A program made the translations under genes and the position numbers. Below, in pieces: positions 29,110-36,141 of a stretch of DNA of 64,000 nucleotides; the stretch's first letter is position 1, and every line of letters begins with the position of its first letter. The DNA is taken from assembly GCF_902499045.1 (NCBI RefSeq), contig NZ_CABVPL010000025.1:24748-88747 (forward strand), written 5' to 3'. The DNA comes from Burkholderia latens (lineage in GTDB: Bacteria; Pseudomonadota; Gammaproteobacteria; Burkholderiales; Burkholderiaceae). The notes beneath the pieces are model-generated. The model saw only the letters and a list, made by a program, of their open reading frames with translations. It was not told the origin of the DNA and did not search any database.

Positions 29110-29124
29110 TGATTTATTCAACGT

Positions 29125-29160
29125 GATACTCGAAGAATGGATCATGATACTCCGCGAATC
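29125..29160. promoter_or_regulatory. Paired operator-like repeats between LysR and hydrolase genes
   Basis: TGATACTC-NNN-GAAT occurs twice (from 29124 and from 29145), 21 bases apart, that is two helical turns. Each copy is an imperfect dyad, the arrangement expected for recognition and activation sites of a LysR protein. ATCATGAT palindromes lie around the second copy. Confidence 0.5.
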
Positions 29161-29213
29161 ATGATGAGATGCGGATCTACCATCGATGTCCGGACTGAAC
29201 ACAGGAGGGCACG

Positions 29214-30104
29214 ATGACTGCTTATCGACATGTAACGACGGCGTCGCTCGACATCGCCTATCTCGAATGGAATCCGCGCGGCGAGCGCGTGGCCGTGCTG
29301 CTGCACGGCTGGCCCGACAGCCCGGCCGGCTGGGAAGCGGTGGCGCAAATGCTGAGCCTGCACGGCTTTCGTGTGCTCGCGCCGGCATTGCGCGGCTTTG
29401 CGCCGACCCGCTTTCGCGATCCGGCGACGCCGCGCAGCGGCCGCCTCGCGGCGCTCGGCCGCGACCTGCTCGAGTTCGTCGACGCGCTCGGCATCGAGCG
29501 GCCGGTCCTCGCCGGGCACGACTGGGGCGCCCGCGCGGTGGCGAACGCGTGCGGGTTGCGCGACGGCGCCGCGTCGCATCTGGTGATGCTGTCGGTCGGA
29601 TACGGCACGAACGACCCGGCCCAGCCGCTGTCGCTGCAGCAGGCGCGCAACTACTGGTACCACTGGTATATGGCGACGCCGCGCGGCGAGCAGGCGCTGC
29701 GCGACGATCGCCGCGCGTTCGCGCGCCTGATGTGGGATACATGGTCGCCGGCCGGCTGGTACGACGAACGCGACTTCGATGCGGCAGCCGCCGCGTTCGA
29801 CGGGCCGGACTGGATCGACGTGGTGCTGCACTCGTACCGTTATCGCTGGGGGTTCGTCGACGGCGGAGCGGCGTACGCGCACGACGACGCGCAACTGACG
29901 CCCGCGCCGGTGCTGTCGGTGCCGACGCTCGTGTTGCACGGCGCCGCGGACGCGTGCAACGGGCCGGAGACGTCCGCCGGACGCGAGGGGTTCTTCACCG
30001 GCCGCTACGTGCGCACCGTGCTCGACGGCGTCGGCCACTTTCCGCAGCGCGAGGCGCCTTCGGTCGTCGCGGACGCGATTCTGCGGTTCTGCGAGCGCGG
30101 TTGA
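29214..30104 (+). CDS. Alpha/beta hydrolase, epoxide hydrolase/haloalkane dehalogenase-like
   Basis: 296 residues. Oxyanion loop HGWPD (31-35), nucleophile elbow GHDWGA with D103 as nucleophile, and catalytic H275 in GVGHFPQRE. An aspartate nucleophile points to epoxide hydrolases, haloalkane dehalogenases or fluoroacetate dehalogenase-like enzymes rather than esterases. The lid region is Trp- and Tyr-rich (NYWYHWYMATPRG). No signal peptide. It diverges from a LysR gene and is the likely target of that regulator. Substrate unknown. Confidence 0.9.
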   Translation: MTAYRHVTTASLDIAYLEWNPRGERVAVLLHGWPDSPAGWEAVAQMLSLHGFRVLAPALRGFAPTRFRDPATPRSGRLAALGRDLLEFVDALGIERPVLAGHDWGARAVANACGLRDGAASHLVMLSVGYGTNDPAQPLSLQQARNYWYHWYMATPRGEQALRDDRRAFARLMWDTWSPAGWYDERDFDAAAAAFDGPDWIDVVLHSYRYRWGFVDGGAAYAHDDAQLTPAPVLSVPTLVLHGAADACNGPETSAGREGFFTGRYVRTVLDGVGHFPQREAPSVVADAILRFCERG

Positions 30105-30410
30105 CGCGCCGGCCGGCGCCGCGCGTGGCGGCGATCGACCTTGCACGACTGGCGACGCACGGTGCGAACAGGCCGGCGCGCCCGGTGTTCCTGCACGTTT
30201 CGCAGCGGCTGCGATTGCCGACGCGGAACGCTTCGTCGGCGCCGTCCTGCGGCGGGGCGACGAATGCGCGGTACGGGCGCTTGCCGGCCGGGCGCGGCGA
30301 CGCGCTCGACAATCGCCGTCACGACCGCGCCGGCTCCGCTGGTTCGGGCGCGGCGACGCCGCTCACCGCCCGATCTCGTGCCGCAAGGTGCGCCAACTGC
30401 GAGCGCTCCG
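30105..30410. other. 306-base gap without a supported gene
   Basis: GC-rich convergent gap between the hydrolase and SDR genes. Reading frames in it lack ribosome-binding sites and are arginine/alanine-rich. I see no clear terminator, repeat or RNA. Confidence 0.6.
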
Positions 30411-31148
30411 TCAGCACATGCCGCCGTTCGCGCGCAGGATCTGACCGTTGATCCACGCGCCGTCCGGCCCGGCGAGGAATGCGACGACGCGCGCGATGTC
30501 GTCGGGCTGGCCGAGCCGCTCGAGCGGGTTCAGCTTCGCGAGCCGATCAATCAGTTCGGGGCTCTTGCCCTGCAGGAACAACTCGGTCGCGACCGGTCCC
30601 GGCGCAACGGCGTTCACGCGGACGCCGCGCCCGCGCATTTCCTGCGCGAGCACCTGCGTGAGGCTTTCGACCGCCGCCTTGCTTGCGACGTACACGCCGT
30701 AAGTCGGCATGCGCATGCCGATCACGCTGGTCGACAGGTTGATGATGCGTCCACCGTCGCGCACTCGCTTTGCCGCTTCGCGGCATACGTTGAACGTGCC
30801 TTTCACGTTGATGGCGATCGTTTCGTCGAAGAGCGCATCGTCGCAGCCGGCGATCGTCGCCAGCTTCATCACGCCCGCGGAATTGACCACCACGTCGAGG
30901 CCGCCGAATGCATCGCGGGCAGCGTCGAACAGCGCGGCGACGGCCGCCGGGTCGGCGACGTTCGCCTGCACCGCGACGGCGCGACCGCCGTCGGCGACGA
31001 TCGCATCGACCACTTCGCGAGCGGGGCCCGCGCTGCCCGCATAGTTGACGACGACCCGGAAGCCGTCCCGGGCGAGTTGGCGCGCGATTTCCGCGCCGAT
31101 ACCGCGCGACGAACCCGTGACGAGGGCGACCTGTTCCGCTGTGCTCAT
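30411..31148 (-). CDS. Short-chain dehydrogenase/reductase, FabG-like
   Basis: 245 residues, classical SDR. Cofactor loop TGSSRGIG at residues 11-18, NSAGV, and the catalytic Ser-Tyr-Lys in STSVIGMRMPTYGVYVASKAA. An arginine and asparagine after beta-2 (VNYAGS) suggest NADPH. Substrate unknown. The ATG at 31148 lies 118 bases from the divergent LysR gene at 31267, which probably regulates it. Confidence 0.92.
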   Translation of the reverse strand: MSTAEQVALVTGSSRGIGAEIARQLARDGFRVVVNYAGSAGPAREVVDAIVADGGRAVAVQANVADPAAVAALFDAARDAFGGLDVVVNSAGVMKLATIAGCDDALFDETIAINVKGTFNVCREAAKRVRDGGRIINLSTSVIGMRMPTYGVYVASKAAVESLTQVLAQEMRGRGVRVNAVAPGPVATELFLQGKSPELIDRLAKLNPLERLGQPDDIARVVAFLAGPDGAWINGQILRANGGMC

Positions 31149-31236
31149 GTCCTGCTCCTATTGAGGTTGAATGCCGTTCGAGGCGGCGACAGGACTACTG
31201 TAGGCTTCCTCGCAGAATAAAAATAATGAATAATGA

Positions 31237-31255
31237 TCAGTAAATAAATGACTGA
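31237..31255. promoter_or_regulatory. Dyad in the divergent SDR/LysR gap
   Basis: TCAGT and ACTGA, inverted, 9 bases apart, in an unusually AT-rich stretch (31217-31255) with tandem ATAATGA copies just upstream. Position and form fit a LysR operator, and the LysR start is 12 bases downstream. Confidence 0.45.
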
Positions 31256-31266
31256 AAGTATGTCTT

Positions 31267-32169
31267 ATGGCGTTCGACAGCAGATTGCTCAGCGGTATCG
31301 GCGTGCTTTCCGCGGTGATCGAGGCCGGCACCTTCGCGCGGGCGGGCGAGGCGATGGGGCTGACTCAACCGGCGGTCAGCCGTGCCGTCGCGCGGCTGGA
31401 AGAGCGGGTCGGCATCCGGATCTTCAACCGGACGGCGCGCGCGATCACGTTGACCGACGAAGGACGGCGCTTCTACGAGGCGGTCGCGCCGCTGCTGGCC
31501 GGCATCGAGGAGGCGGCGCTCGACGCCGGCCAGTCGAAGGCGCGCGTGAGGGGGCGGCTGCGGGTCAACGTGGACGGCACGTTCGGTCACTACGTGCTCG
31601 CGCCGCGGATGGCGGAGTTCCTCGATCGCTTTCCCGATCTGTCGGTCGAGGTCAGCGTGCGGGACCGGATGGGCGACCTCGTCGCGGACGGCTTCGACGT
31701 GGCGGTGCGCTTCGGCATCCCGGAGCCGTCGTCATATCGCGCGCGGCTGCTGGTCGAGACGCGCGTGCTGACCTGCGCATCGGCCGCGTACGTCGCGCGT
31801 CATGGCGAACCGCGCCACCCTCGGGATCTTGCGCACGGTCATCGGTGCGTGCTGATGCGCGACCCGGTGACGGGACGACCGTACCAATGGGAGTTTCATC
31901 GCGGCAAGGAAGTTGTGCCGGTGGACGCCACCGGCAGGCTGACGGTCAACGATACGGGCGGGCTGCTCGGCGCGTGCCTGGGCGGTGTCGGCATTGCGCA
32001 ACTGCTCGAGCTCTATGCGCAGGACGTGCTGGCCGACGGGCGGTTGGTGCAGTTGTTGCCCGAGTGGGCGGACGAGACGTTCCCGCTGTATGCGTACCAT
32101 CACGCGTCGAATCTCGTTTCGGCGAAGGTCCGCGTGTTTCTGGACTTCGTGCGTGAATTGACTGGCTGA
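31267..32169 (+). CDS. LysR-family transcriptional regulator, divergent from SDR
   Basis: 300 residues. The helix-turn-helix (EAGTFARAGEAMGLTQPAVSRAVARLEERVG) and the effector domain (DGFDVAVRFGIPEPSSYRARLLVETR, then LGGVGIAQLLELYAQDVLADGRLVQLLPEW) are normal for the family, CrgA/PA-type. It lies opposite the FabG-like SDR gene; mutual control is an inference from arrangement and the shared operator-like region. Confidence 0.92.
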   Translation: MAFDSRLLSGIGVLSAVIEAGTFARAGEAMGLTQPAVSRAVARLEERVGIRIFNRTARAITLTDEGRRFYEAVAPLLAGIEEAALDAGQSKARVRGRLRVNVDGTFGHYVLAPRMAEFLDRFPDLSVEVSVRDRMGDLVADGFDVAVRFGIPEPSSYRARLLVETRVLTCASAAYVARHGEPRHPRDLAHGHRCVLMRDPVTGRPYQWEFHRGKEVVPVDATGRLTVNDTGGLLGACLGGVGIAQLLELYAQDVLADGRLVQLLPEWADETFPLYAYHHASNLVSAKVRVFLDFVRELTG

Positions 32170-32267
32170 GCCGAGGTGGCGCAATGCGGTGGGCGTGCGG
32201 GGAGACGCGTTCGGCGACAACCAGGCCACGCGATCTGGCCAGGCTCGATTATCGGGACGGAGGACCG

Positions 32268-32317
32268 AAGCGGGGCAGCGAGTGGCGTCGATTGCATTGA
32301 CGCCGCTCGCCCCGCTT
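32268..32317. terminator. Long hairpin between the LysR gene and the unrecognised small-gene cluster
   Basis: Arms at 32268-32289 and 32299-32317 (AAGCGGGGC... against ...GCCCCGCTT) pair over about 18 bases with one 3-base bulge and one mismatch. There is no T run on either side, so it may be a factor-assisted terminator or an mRNA-stabilising structure for both convergent transcripts. Confidence 0.5.
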
Positions 32318-32332
32318 CCGTTTCCCGCTGCG

Positions 32333-32635
32333 TCAATAGGCGAGATCGCGGAGAACGATGTTTTGCTGGTTCTGGTAGGCAGGGCCGACTTGATTGAATG
32401 CGACCAGGACGGGCGCGCCCGTCGTGCGGGCCGCGCATAAAATCGCCACGATGCCGGCGTCGATGCTGGCATTCGTCACTTGATACGCGACGCCATCGGA
32501 TACGTCGGTCAACGTTGCGCCGAACTTGTCGACGAAGTTCACGCCAGTGACCGTGACGAAGGCCAACGAAGCCGAACTGTCGCGAGACGCGAGTGCCTGG
32601 AATCGCGCATCGTTCTTGAATGATTCTCTGTTCAT
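32333..32635 (-). CDS. Unrecognised small protein (cluster gene 3)
   Basis: 100 residues; I do not recognise it. AAGGA lies 8 bases before the ATG at 32635, strong evidence of translation. No signal peptide. A polar start (NRESFKNDARFQALASRDSS) is followed by alternating hydrophobic strands such as LAFVTVTGVNFVDKFG and GIVAILCAARTTGAPVLVAF, so a small beta or mixed fold is likely. Codon use is less GC-biased than the flanks, including AGA. It is the third of three same-strand small genes with gaps of about 110-120 bases. Confidence 0.7.
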   Translation of the reverse strand: MNRESFKNDARFQALASRDSSASLAFVTVTGVNFVDKFGATLTDVSDGVAYQVTNASIDAGIVAILCAARTTGAPVLVAFNQVGPAYQNQQNIVLRDLAY

Positions 32636-32747
32636 TGCGTTTTCCTTGGACAAGAGTGCCGAGCAAATTTTCTTGAAGCGAAGTGGCGATCGGCGGAAGC
32701 AGCTCGCGCGGCCTGAGCGGGCGGCACGAGACGCCGCTTCCCGATCG

Positions 32748-33146
32748 CTAAATCGGGGTCACGATGAAACCCTGCGATCCGTCGCTTCCGACGATGACAT
32801 CGTTTTCGCCGGTGCGATTCAGGAAGGCATTCGTCAGGCCGTTGACAATGACCGGAAATCCGTCGATGTTCGGGCCAACCTGAGAAAGCCGCGCGGCGTC
32901 ATTTGCGTCCGGAAGCATCAAAAAGGGATTGCCGGACGCCGGAATGGGAGGGCAGCTGAGATACCGTTTGTCGAAGGTATTCCCGGGGGAATCCAGCTGC
33001 AGCGTCACATTCTCGAATTCGTCGCTTGTGACGGGTTTGTCGGTGTTCCATATCGACGGATTGTCGCTGAACGCCAACCGTCCCTTGCTGTCGACGGACA
33101 AATATAGTGAACGATTCGCTGAATATTTGAGCGTAATGGCCGTCAT
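32748..33146 (-). CDS. Unrecognised small protein (cluster gene 2), beta-rich
   Basis: 132 residues, unrecognised. It opens ITLKYSANRSLYLSVDSKGR and LAFSDNPSIWNTD, which recalls a single lobe of a beta-trefoil (YLSV...G.L.FS...W), but this is only a visual hint. Then DEFENVTLQLDSPGNTF and a C-terminal TGENDVIVGSDGSQGFIV. One cysteine, no signal peptide or membrane segment. Low third-position GC compared with flanking genes. Probably in one unit with the small genes on either side. Confidence 0.7.
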   Translation of the reverse strand: MTAITLKYSANRSLYLSVDSKGRLAFSDNPSIWNTDKPVTSDEFENVTLQLDSPGNTFDKRYLSCPPIPASGNPFLMLPDANDAARLSQVGPNIDGFPVIVNGLTNAFLNRTGENDVIVGSDGSQGFIVTPI

Positions 33147-33268
33147 TTTCGTGTCCTGGAGGGTTGTCTATTTGAACGGACCAGGGCGCCGCCGAAGTGA
33201 CGCCCTGATTTCTCCGGGCTGGCATCGGGAGTGATGCGCGCCGGTGAAGTAATGCCGTACTTCGGGTT

Positions 33269-33826
33269 TCAGCCTTGCGTGAACATGCCGGTTCCGGCTC
33301 CCGTGAACTCGCCGTTGATACTTCCCCAGGGTCCCGATACCAAAACGGCCAGCACGCGCGTTCCTTCCAATAGGGTCATCGAAACGGCGCCGGCATTAAT
33401 CGACAGCTCCAATGTAAGCAGAACGCCGATCAGATTCTCCGTGTCGGGAACCGTGCCCTGCATGTAGATATTGGAAAGGTCGATATTCGTTCCCGTCCCG
33501 GTCGCTTGCCCGACGAACTTCACCCGAGTGCCTTGATTGGGTTGCGGCCCAATGACGGCCAGTGATGAACTGATATAAACCGTTTCGTTATGCGGCCCGC
33601 AGCCGCAGCCGCAGCCTTCGAAGCCGAAATATCCGCAGATATATTGCTGGCATCCGCAGCCGCACAGGGATTGCGGTTGAACACTCTGGTCGAAAGCGGC
33701 CTTCAGGTCGGGCTTCTTGGCGACCAGCACTTCCCTGCTCTTGATCGCCGCGTCATAGGCCGCCCGGGATTTCTTGTCGAGTTCGGCGGTTTGCTCCGGC
33801 GTCACATCTTTAAGCGATTCACTCAT
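33269..33826 (-). CDS. Unrecognised cysteine-rich small protein (cluster gene 1)
   Basis: 185 residues. The first 50 are a charged helix (SESLKDVTPEQTAELDKKS, then RAAYDAAIKSREVLVAKKPD). A Cys-Gly segment follows with seven cysteines at 55, 57, 59, 64, 72, 74 and 76. The last 100 residues are beta-rich and end GSINGEFTGAGTGMF. From memory the last part resembles the glycine-rich core of Rhodococcus VapA-type proteins (an NA...G..L.G...GTG.F spacing), but I could not align it. No signal peptide. A GAGGG lies 9 bases before the ATG at 33826. First gene of the three-gene cluster. Confidence 0.72.
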   Translation of the reverse strand: MSESLKDVTPEQTAELDKKSRAAYDAAIKSREVLVAKKPDLKAAFDQSVQPQSLCGCGCQQYICGYFGFEGCGCGCGPHNETVYISSSLAVIGPQPNQGTRVKFVGQATGTGTNIDLSNIYMQGTVPDTENLIGVLLTLELSINAGAVSMTLLEGTRVLAVLVSGPWGSINGEFTGAGTGMFTQG

Positions 33827-34552
33827 TTTAAGGCCCTCTATGATTTTCGTGTCGTGATGAAGGTATTGCGCCTCGCTCGGTCGGCGGTATTTTTTCGTTG
33901 ATGGCGCAATGTCTCCAAGCTGGGTGGAAATTGCCGACCTGGCGAACTCGTATGTAAGTGTTCTGCAAGAGTGCATCGCTTTGCCCGAAAGGTGCCTCGA
34001 CCACCTTCGAGAGGGTTCGAATGGAATCCGATGCGAAAAATAAATGTATCCGGTTCTATTTGTTTCTATGTGACGTGCCGAATAAGTAGCGTGATTTGAG
34101 TTTATGGCTTGGCATCAATTCGGCCAACTGACAAATCCTACAGGATCGTGGTGAATATTCTTAAAATGATGCGCTGACGGATATTTGATATTTTTTATTT
34201 GGATGCTCTATAAAACAAGATATACGGTGCATCAAACATCCGGGTTGTGTGTTTGTGGTAATTGCGGGCCGGGTGGAGGTGGTCGGTCGGCGAAATTGTT
34301 CGTATCCGATTGCGGCGCTATAAATCCATTGTTTTATATTGCGGCGCAATTATATATCTGGAATAGATATTTGCAATTATGCGAAGTATGCTCGGTGCGG
34401 TTCATCGGCGCTGCTGCACGCCGCCCGTCCATTCTTCCAGGCGAGTATGCAGGTGCGACGCTCGGGCAGTCGGTGCGCGGCACGTACCGGGGTAGTCCAA
34501 CACGAACGAGAGCCGGCCCGCCGGGCCCGCTGTCGGCGACGGGGAGAGGCGC
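33827..34552. other. AT-rich stretch without a supported gene
   Basis: Between the small-gene cluster and the tRNA-Leu terminator. GC content drops clearly between about 34020 and 34380 compared with the rest of the window. Frames across it lack ribosome-binding sites. The decamer ATTGCGGCGC occurs at 34309 and again at 34339. It presumably contains the promoter of the small-gene cluster on the minus strand. It could be the relic of an inserted element, but no integrase or transposase remnant was seen. Confidence 0.6.
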
Positions 34553-34588
34553 GAAAGAAAAAGCCCCGGTCATCGCTGACACGGGGCT
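34553..34588 (-). terminator. Terminator of the tRNA-Leu transcript
   Basis: On the minus strand, stem AGCCCCG/CGGGGCT followed by TTTTTC, about 120 bases after the tRNA. Confidence 0.8.
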
Positions 34589-34709
34589 CTGTTCCGGCAC
34601 ACTCTTCGGCGCGTCGTGTCGCTCGGAAGGTGTTCGCCGCTTCGGTCTTCTACCGCCTTCCTCGGAAGGCGCTGCGCAAGGTCACTTGGATGCTCTTGCG
34701 TTTGTCTAT

Positions 34710-34794
34710 TGGTGCCCAGGGCCGGAATCGAACCGGCACGCCTTGCGGCGGGGGATTTTGAGTCCCCTGCGTCTACCAATTTCACCACCTGGGC
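34710..34794 (-). tRNA. tRNA-Leu (anticodon CAA)
   Basis: 85 bases on the minus strand, with encoded CCA. Acceptor stem GCCCAGG pairs with CCTGGGC. The anticodon stem GGGGA/TCCCC holds loop CTCAAAA, so the anticodon is CAA and it reads UUG. The long variable arm CGCCGCAAGGCG and the T-arm GCCGGTTCGATTCCGGC are typical of tRNA-Leu. Its 3' end points at the AT-rich stretch and small-gene cluster; tRNA 3' ends are frequent integration sites. Confidence 0.97.
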
Positions 34795-34843
34795 TTGAAC
34801 CTGGCCGCAACCGATGACGCAGATCGTGCGCGGCGAAACGCGG

Positions 34844-34872
34844 ATTATGGCGGAAAACGGGGCACCGGGCAA
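34844..34872 (-). promoter_or_regulatory. Promoter of tRNA-Leu
   Basis: TTGCCC at 34872-34867, a 17-base spacer and CATAAT at 34849-34844, on the minus strand; transcription would start about 43 bases before the tRNA. Confidence 0.7.
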
Positions 34873-34895
34873 GCAGTCCGGCGACCGGCCTCGTA

Positions 34896-36071
34896 CTACT
34901 GGCTCAGGTACACGAACTGGCCATGCTTGACGATCCCCATCACGCTCGCGCGCTGGTCGAGCCCCACGTGATCCGTGTCGCTCGTATTGACGACGCCGTT
35001 CGGCACGACGAGCTCGTGCGCGCGCTCGAGTTCGCGCCGCAACGCAGCCCGGAAGGCCGGCGTGCCGGGCTGCGCGGCCTTCAGCGCACGGCCGACCGCG
35101 TCCGCGAGGCGCGGATACACGCCCGCCGCATCGCCCGCGAACTGCGTGACCGTACCGGCGCCATACTTGGCCTCGTACGCATCGACGAACGCGAGCGCGG
35201 CCTTGCGCGCCGGATGGTCGGCAGGCAGCGTGCGCGCGACGACGACCGGCTGGGTCGGGAACAGCGTCCCGTCGACGTCCTTGCCGCCGAGCTTGATGAA
35301 TTCCGGCGTCGCGATCCCGTGCGTCTGGTAGATCGCGCCCTTGTAGCCGCGCTCGATCAGCGTGCGCTGCGGCAGCACGGCCGGCGTGCCCGAGCCCGCG
35401 ATCAGGATCGCGTCGGGGTTCGCCGCGATCAGCTTCAGCGCCTGGCCCGTGACACTCGCGTCGGTGCGGTTGAAGCGCTCGGTCGCGATCACGCGGATCT
35501 TGCGCAGTTGCGCGAAGCGCGTGAACTCGTTCAGCCAGCTGTCGCCGTAGCTGTCCGCGAACCCGATGAAACCGACCGTCTTCACGCCGTGGTTGGCCAT
35601 GTAGCGCGTCATCACGTCGGCCATCGCGCGGTCGCTCTGCGCCATCTTGAACGCCCAGGTCCGCGCGCCTTCCTGCGGCTCGACGATCGCGCCCGACCCG
35701 ACCAGCGTGATCATCGGCGTCTGCGCGGCCGCCACCGCGTCGAGCGCCGCGAGCGCGGCCGGCGTGATGTTGGGCCCGACCACGACGTCGACGCGGTCCT
35801 CGTCGACCAGCTTCCGGATGTTGCGCACGGCGGTGCCCGGATCGGACGCGTCGTCGAGCACCGTCACCTGCACCGGCTGCCCGGCGATCGTCTTCGGCCA
35901 CATCAGGATCGCGTTCTTGCTGGTGATGCCGATCGCGGCGGCCGGGCCGGTCGACGACAGGTCGACGCCGACCTTCAGGTCGGCATGTGCGGCCGCGCAG
36001 GCAAGCACGAGGGCGGCACCGGCGGCGCGGCGCAACAGGGCGGGAAAGCGCAACGGGGCGGGAAGCGTCAT
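34896..36071 (-). CDS. Periplasmic binding protein of branched-chain amino acid ABC type (orphan)
   Basis: 391 residues, exported: signal peptide LRRAAGAALVLACAAAHA, then the mature start DLKVGVDLSSTGPAAAIG. The two-lobe Leu/Ile/Val-binding fold is indicated by VVVGPNITPAALAALDAV, ITLVGSGAIVEP, and VGFIGFADSYGDSW. It has no permease or ATPase beside it, and lies 70 bases after cysB on the same strand with a terminator between. Whether it serves the liv operon at 15.5 kb, another transporter or a sulfur-containing ligand cannot be told. Start ATG at 36071 chosen to begin just before the signal peptide. Confidence 0.9.
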   Translation of the reverse strand: MTLPAPLRFPALLRRAAGAALVLACAAAHADLKVGVDLSSTGPAAAIGITSKNAILMWPKTIAGQPVQVTVLDDASDPGTAVRNIRKLVDEDRVDVVVGPNITPAALAALDAVAAAQTPMITLVGSGAIVEPQEGARTWAFKMAQSDRAMADVMTRYMANHGVKTVGFIGFADSYGDSWLNEFTRFAQLRKIRVIATERFNRTDASVTGQALKLIAANPDAILIAGSGTPAVLPQRTLIERGYKGAIYQTHGIATPEFIKLGGKDVDGTLFPTQPVVVARTLPADHPARKAALAFVDAYEAKYGAGTVTQFAGDAAGVYPRLADAVGRALKAAQPGTPAFRAALRRELERAHELVVPNGVVNTSDTDHVGLDQRASVMGIVKHGQFVYLSQ

Positions 36072-36096
36072 GCGGGAATCTCCATCTGCGTCGGGC

Positions 36097-36124
36097 CACA
36101 AAAAGGGGCGCGATGTGCGCCCCT
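36097..36124 (-). terminator. Terminator after cysB
   Basis: On the minus strand an 8-base stem AGGGGCGC/GCGCCCCT followed by a short T run, 18 bases after the cysB stop. Confidence 0.85.
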
Positions 36125-36141
36125 GCGTTTATACCTGTCCG

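Noticed and set aside
34161-34349. Minus-strand frame of 62 codons in the AT-rich stretch
   Set aside because: No ribosome-binding site, no recognisable features; likely chance in AT-rich DNA.
34185-34817. Plus-strand frame of 210 codons
   Set aside because: It runs across the tRNA-Leu gene and terminator and lacks a ribosome-binding site.
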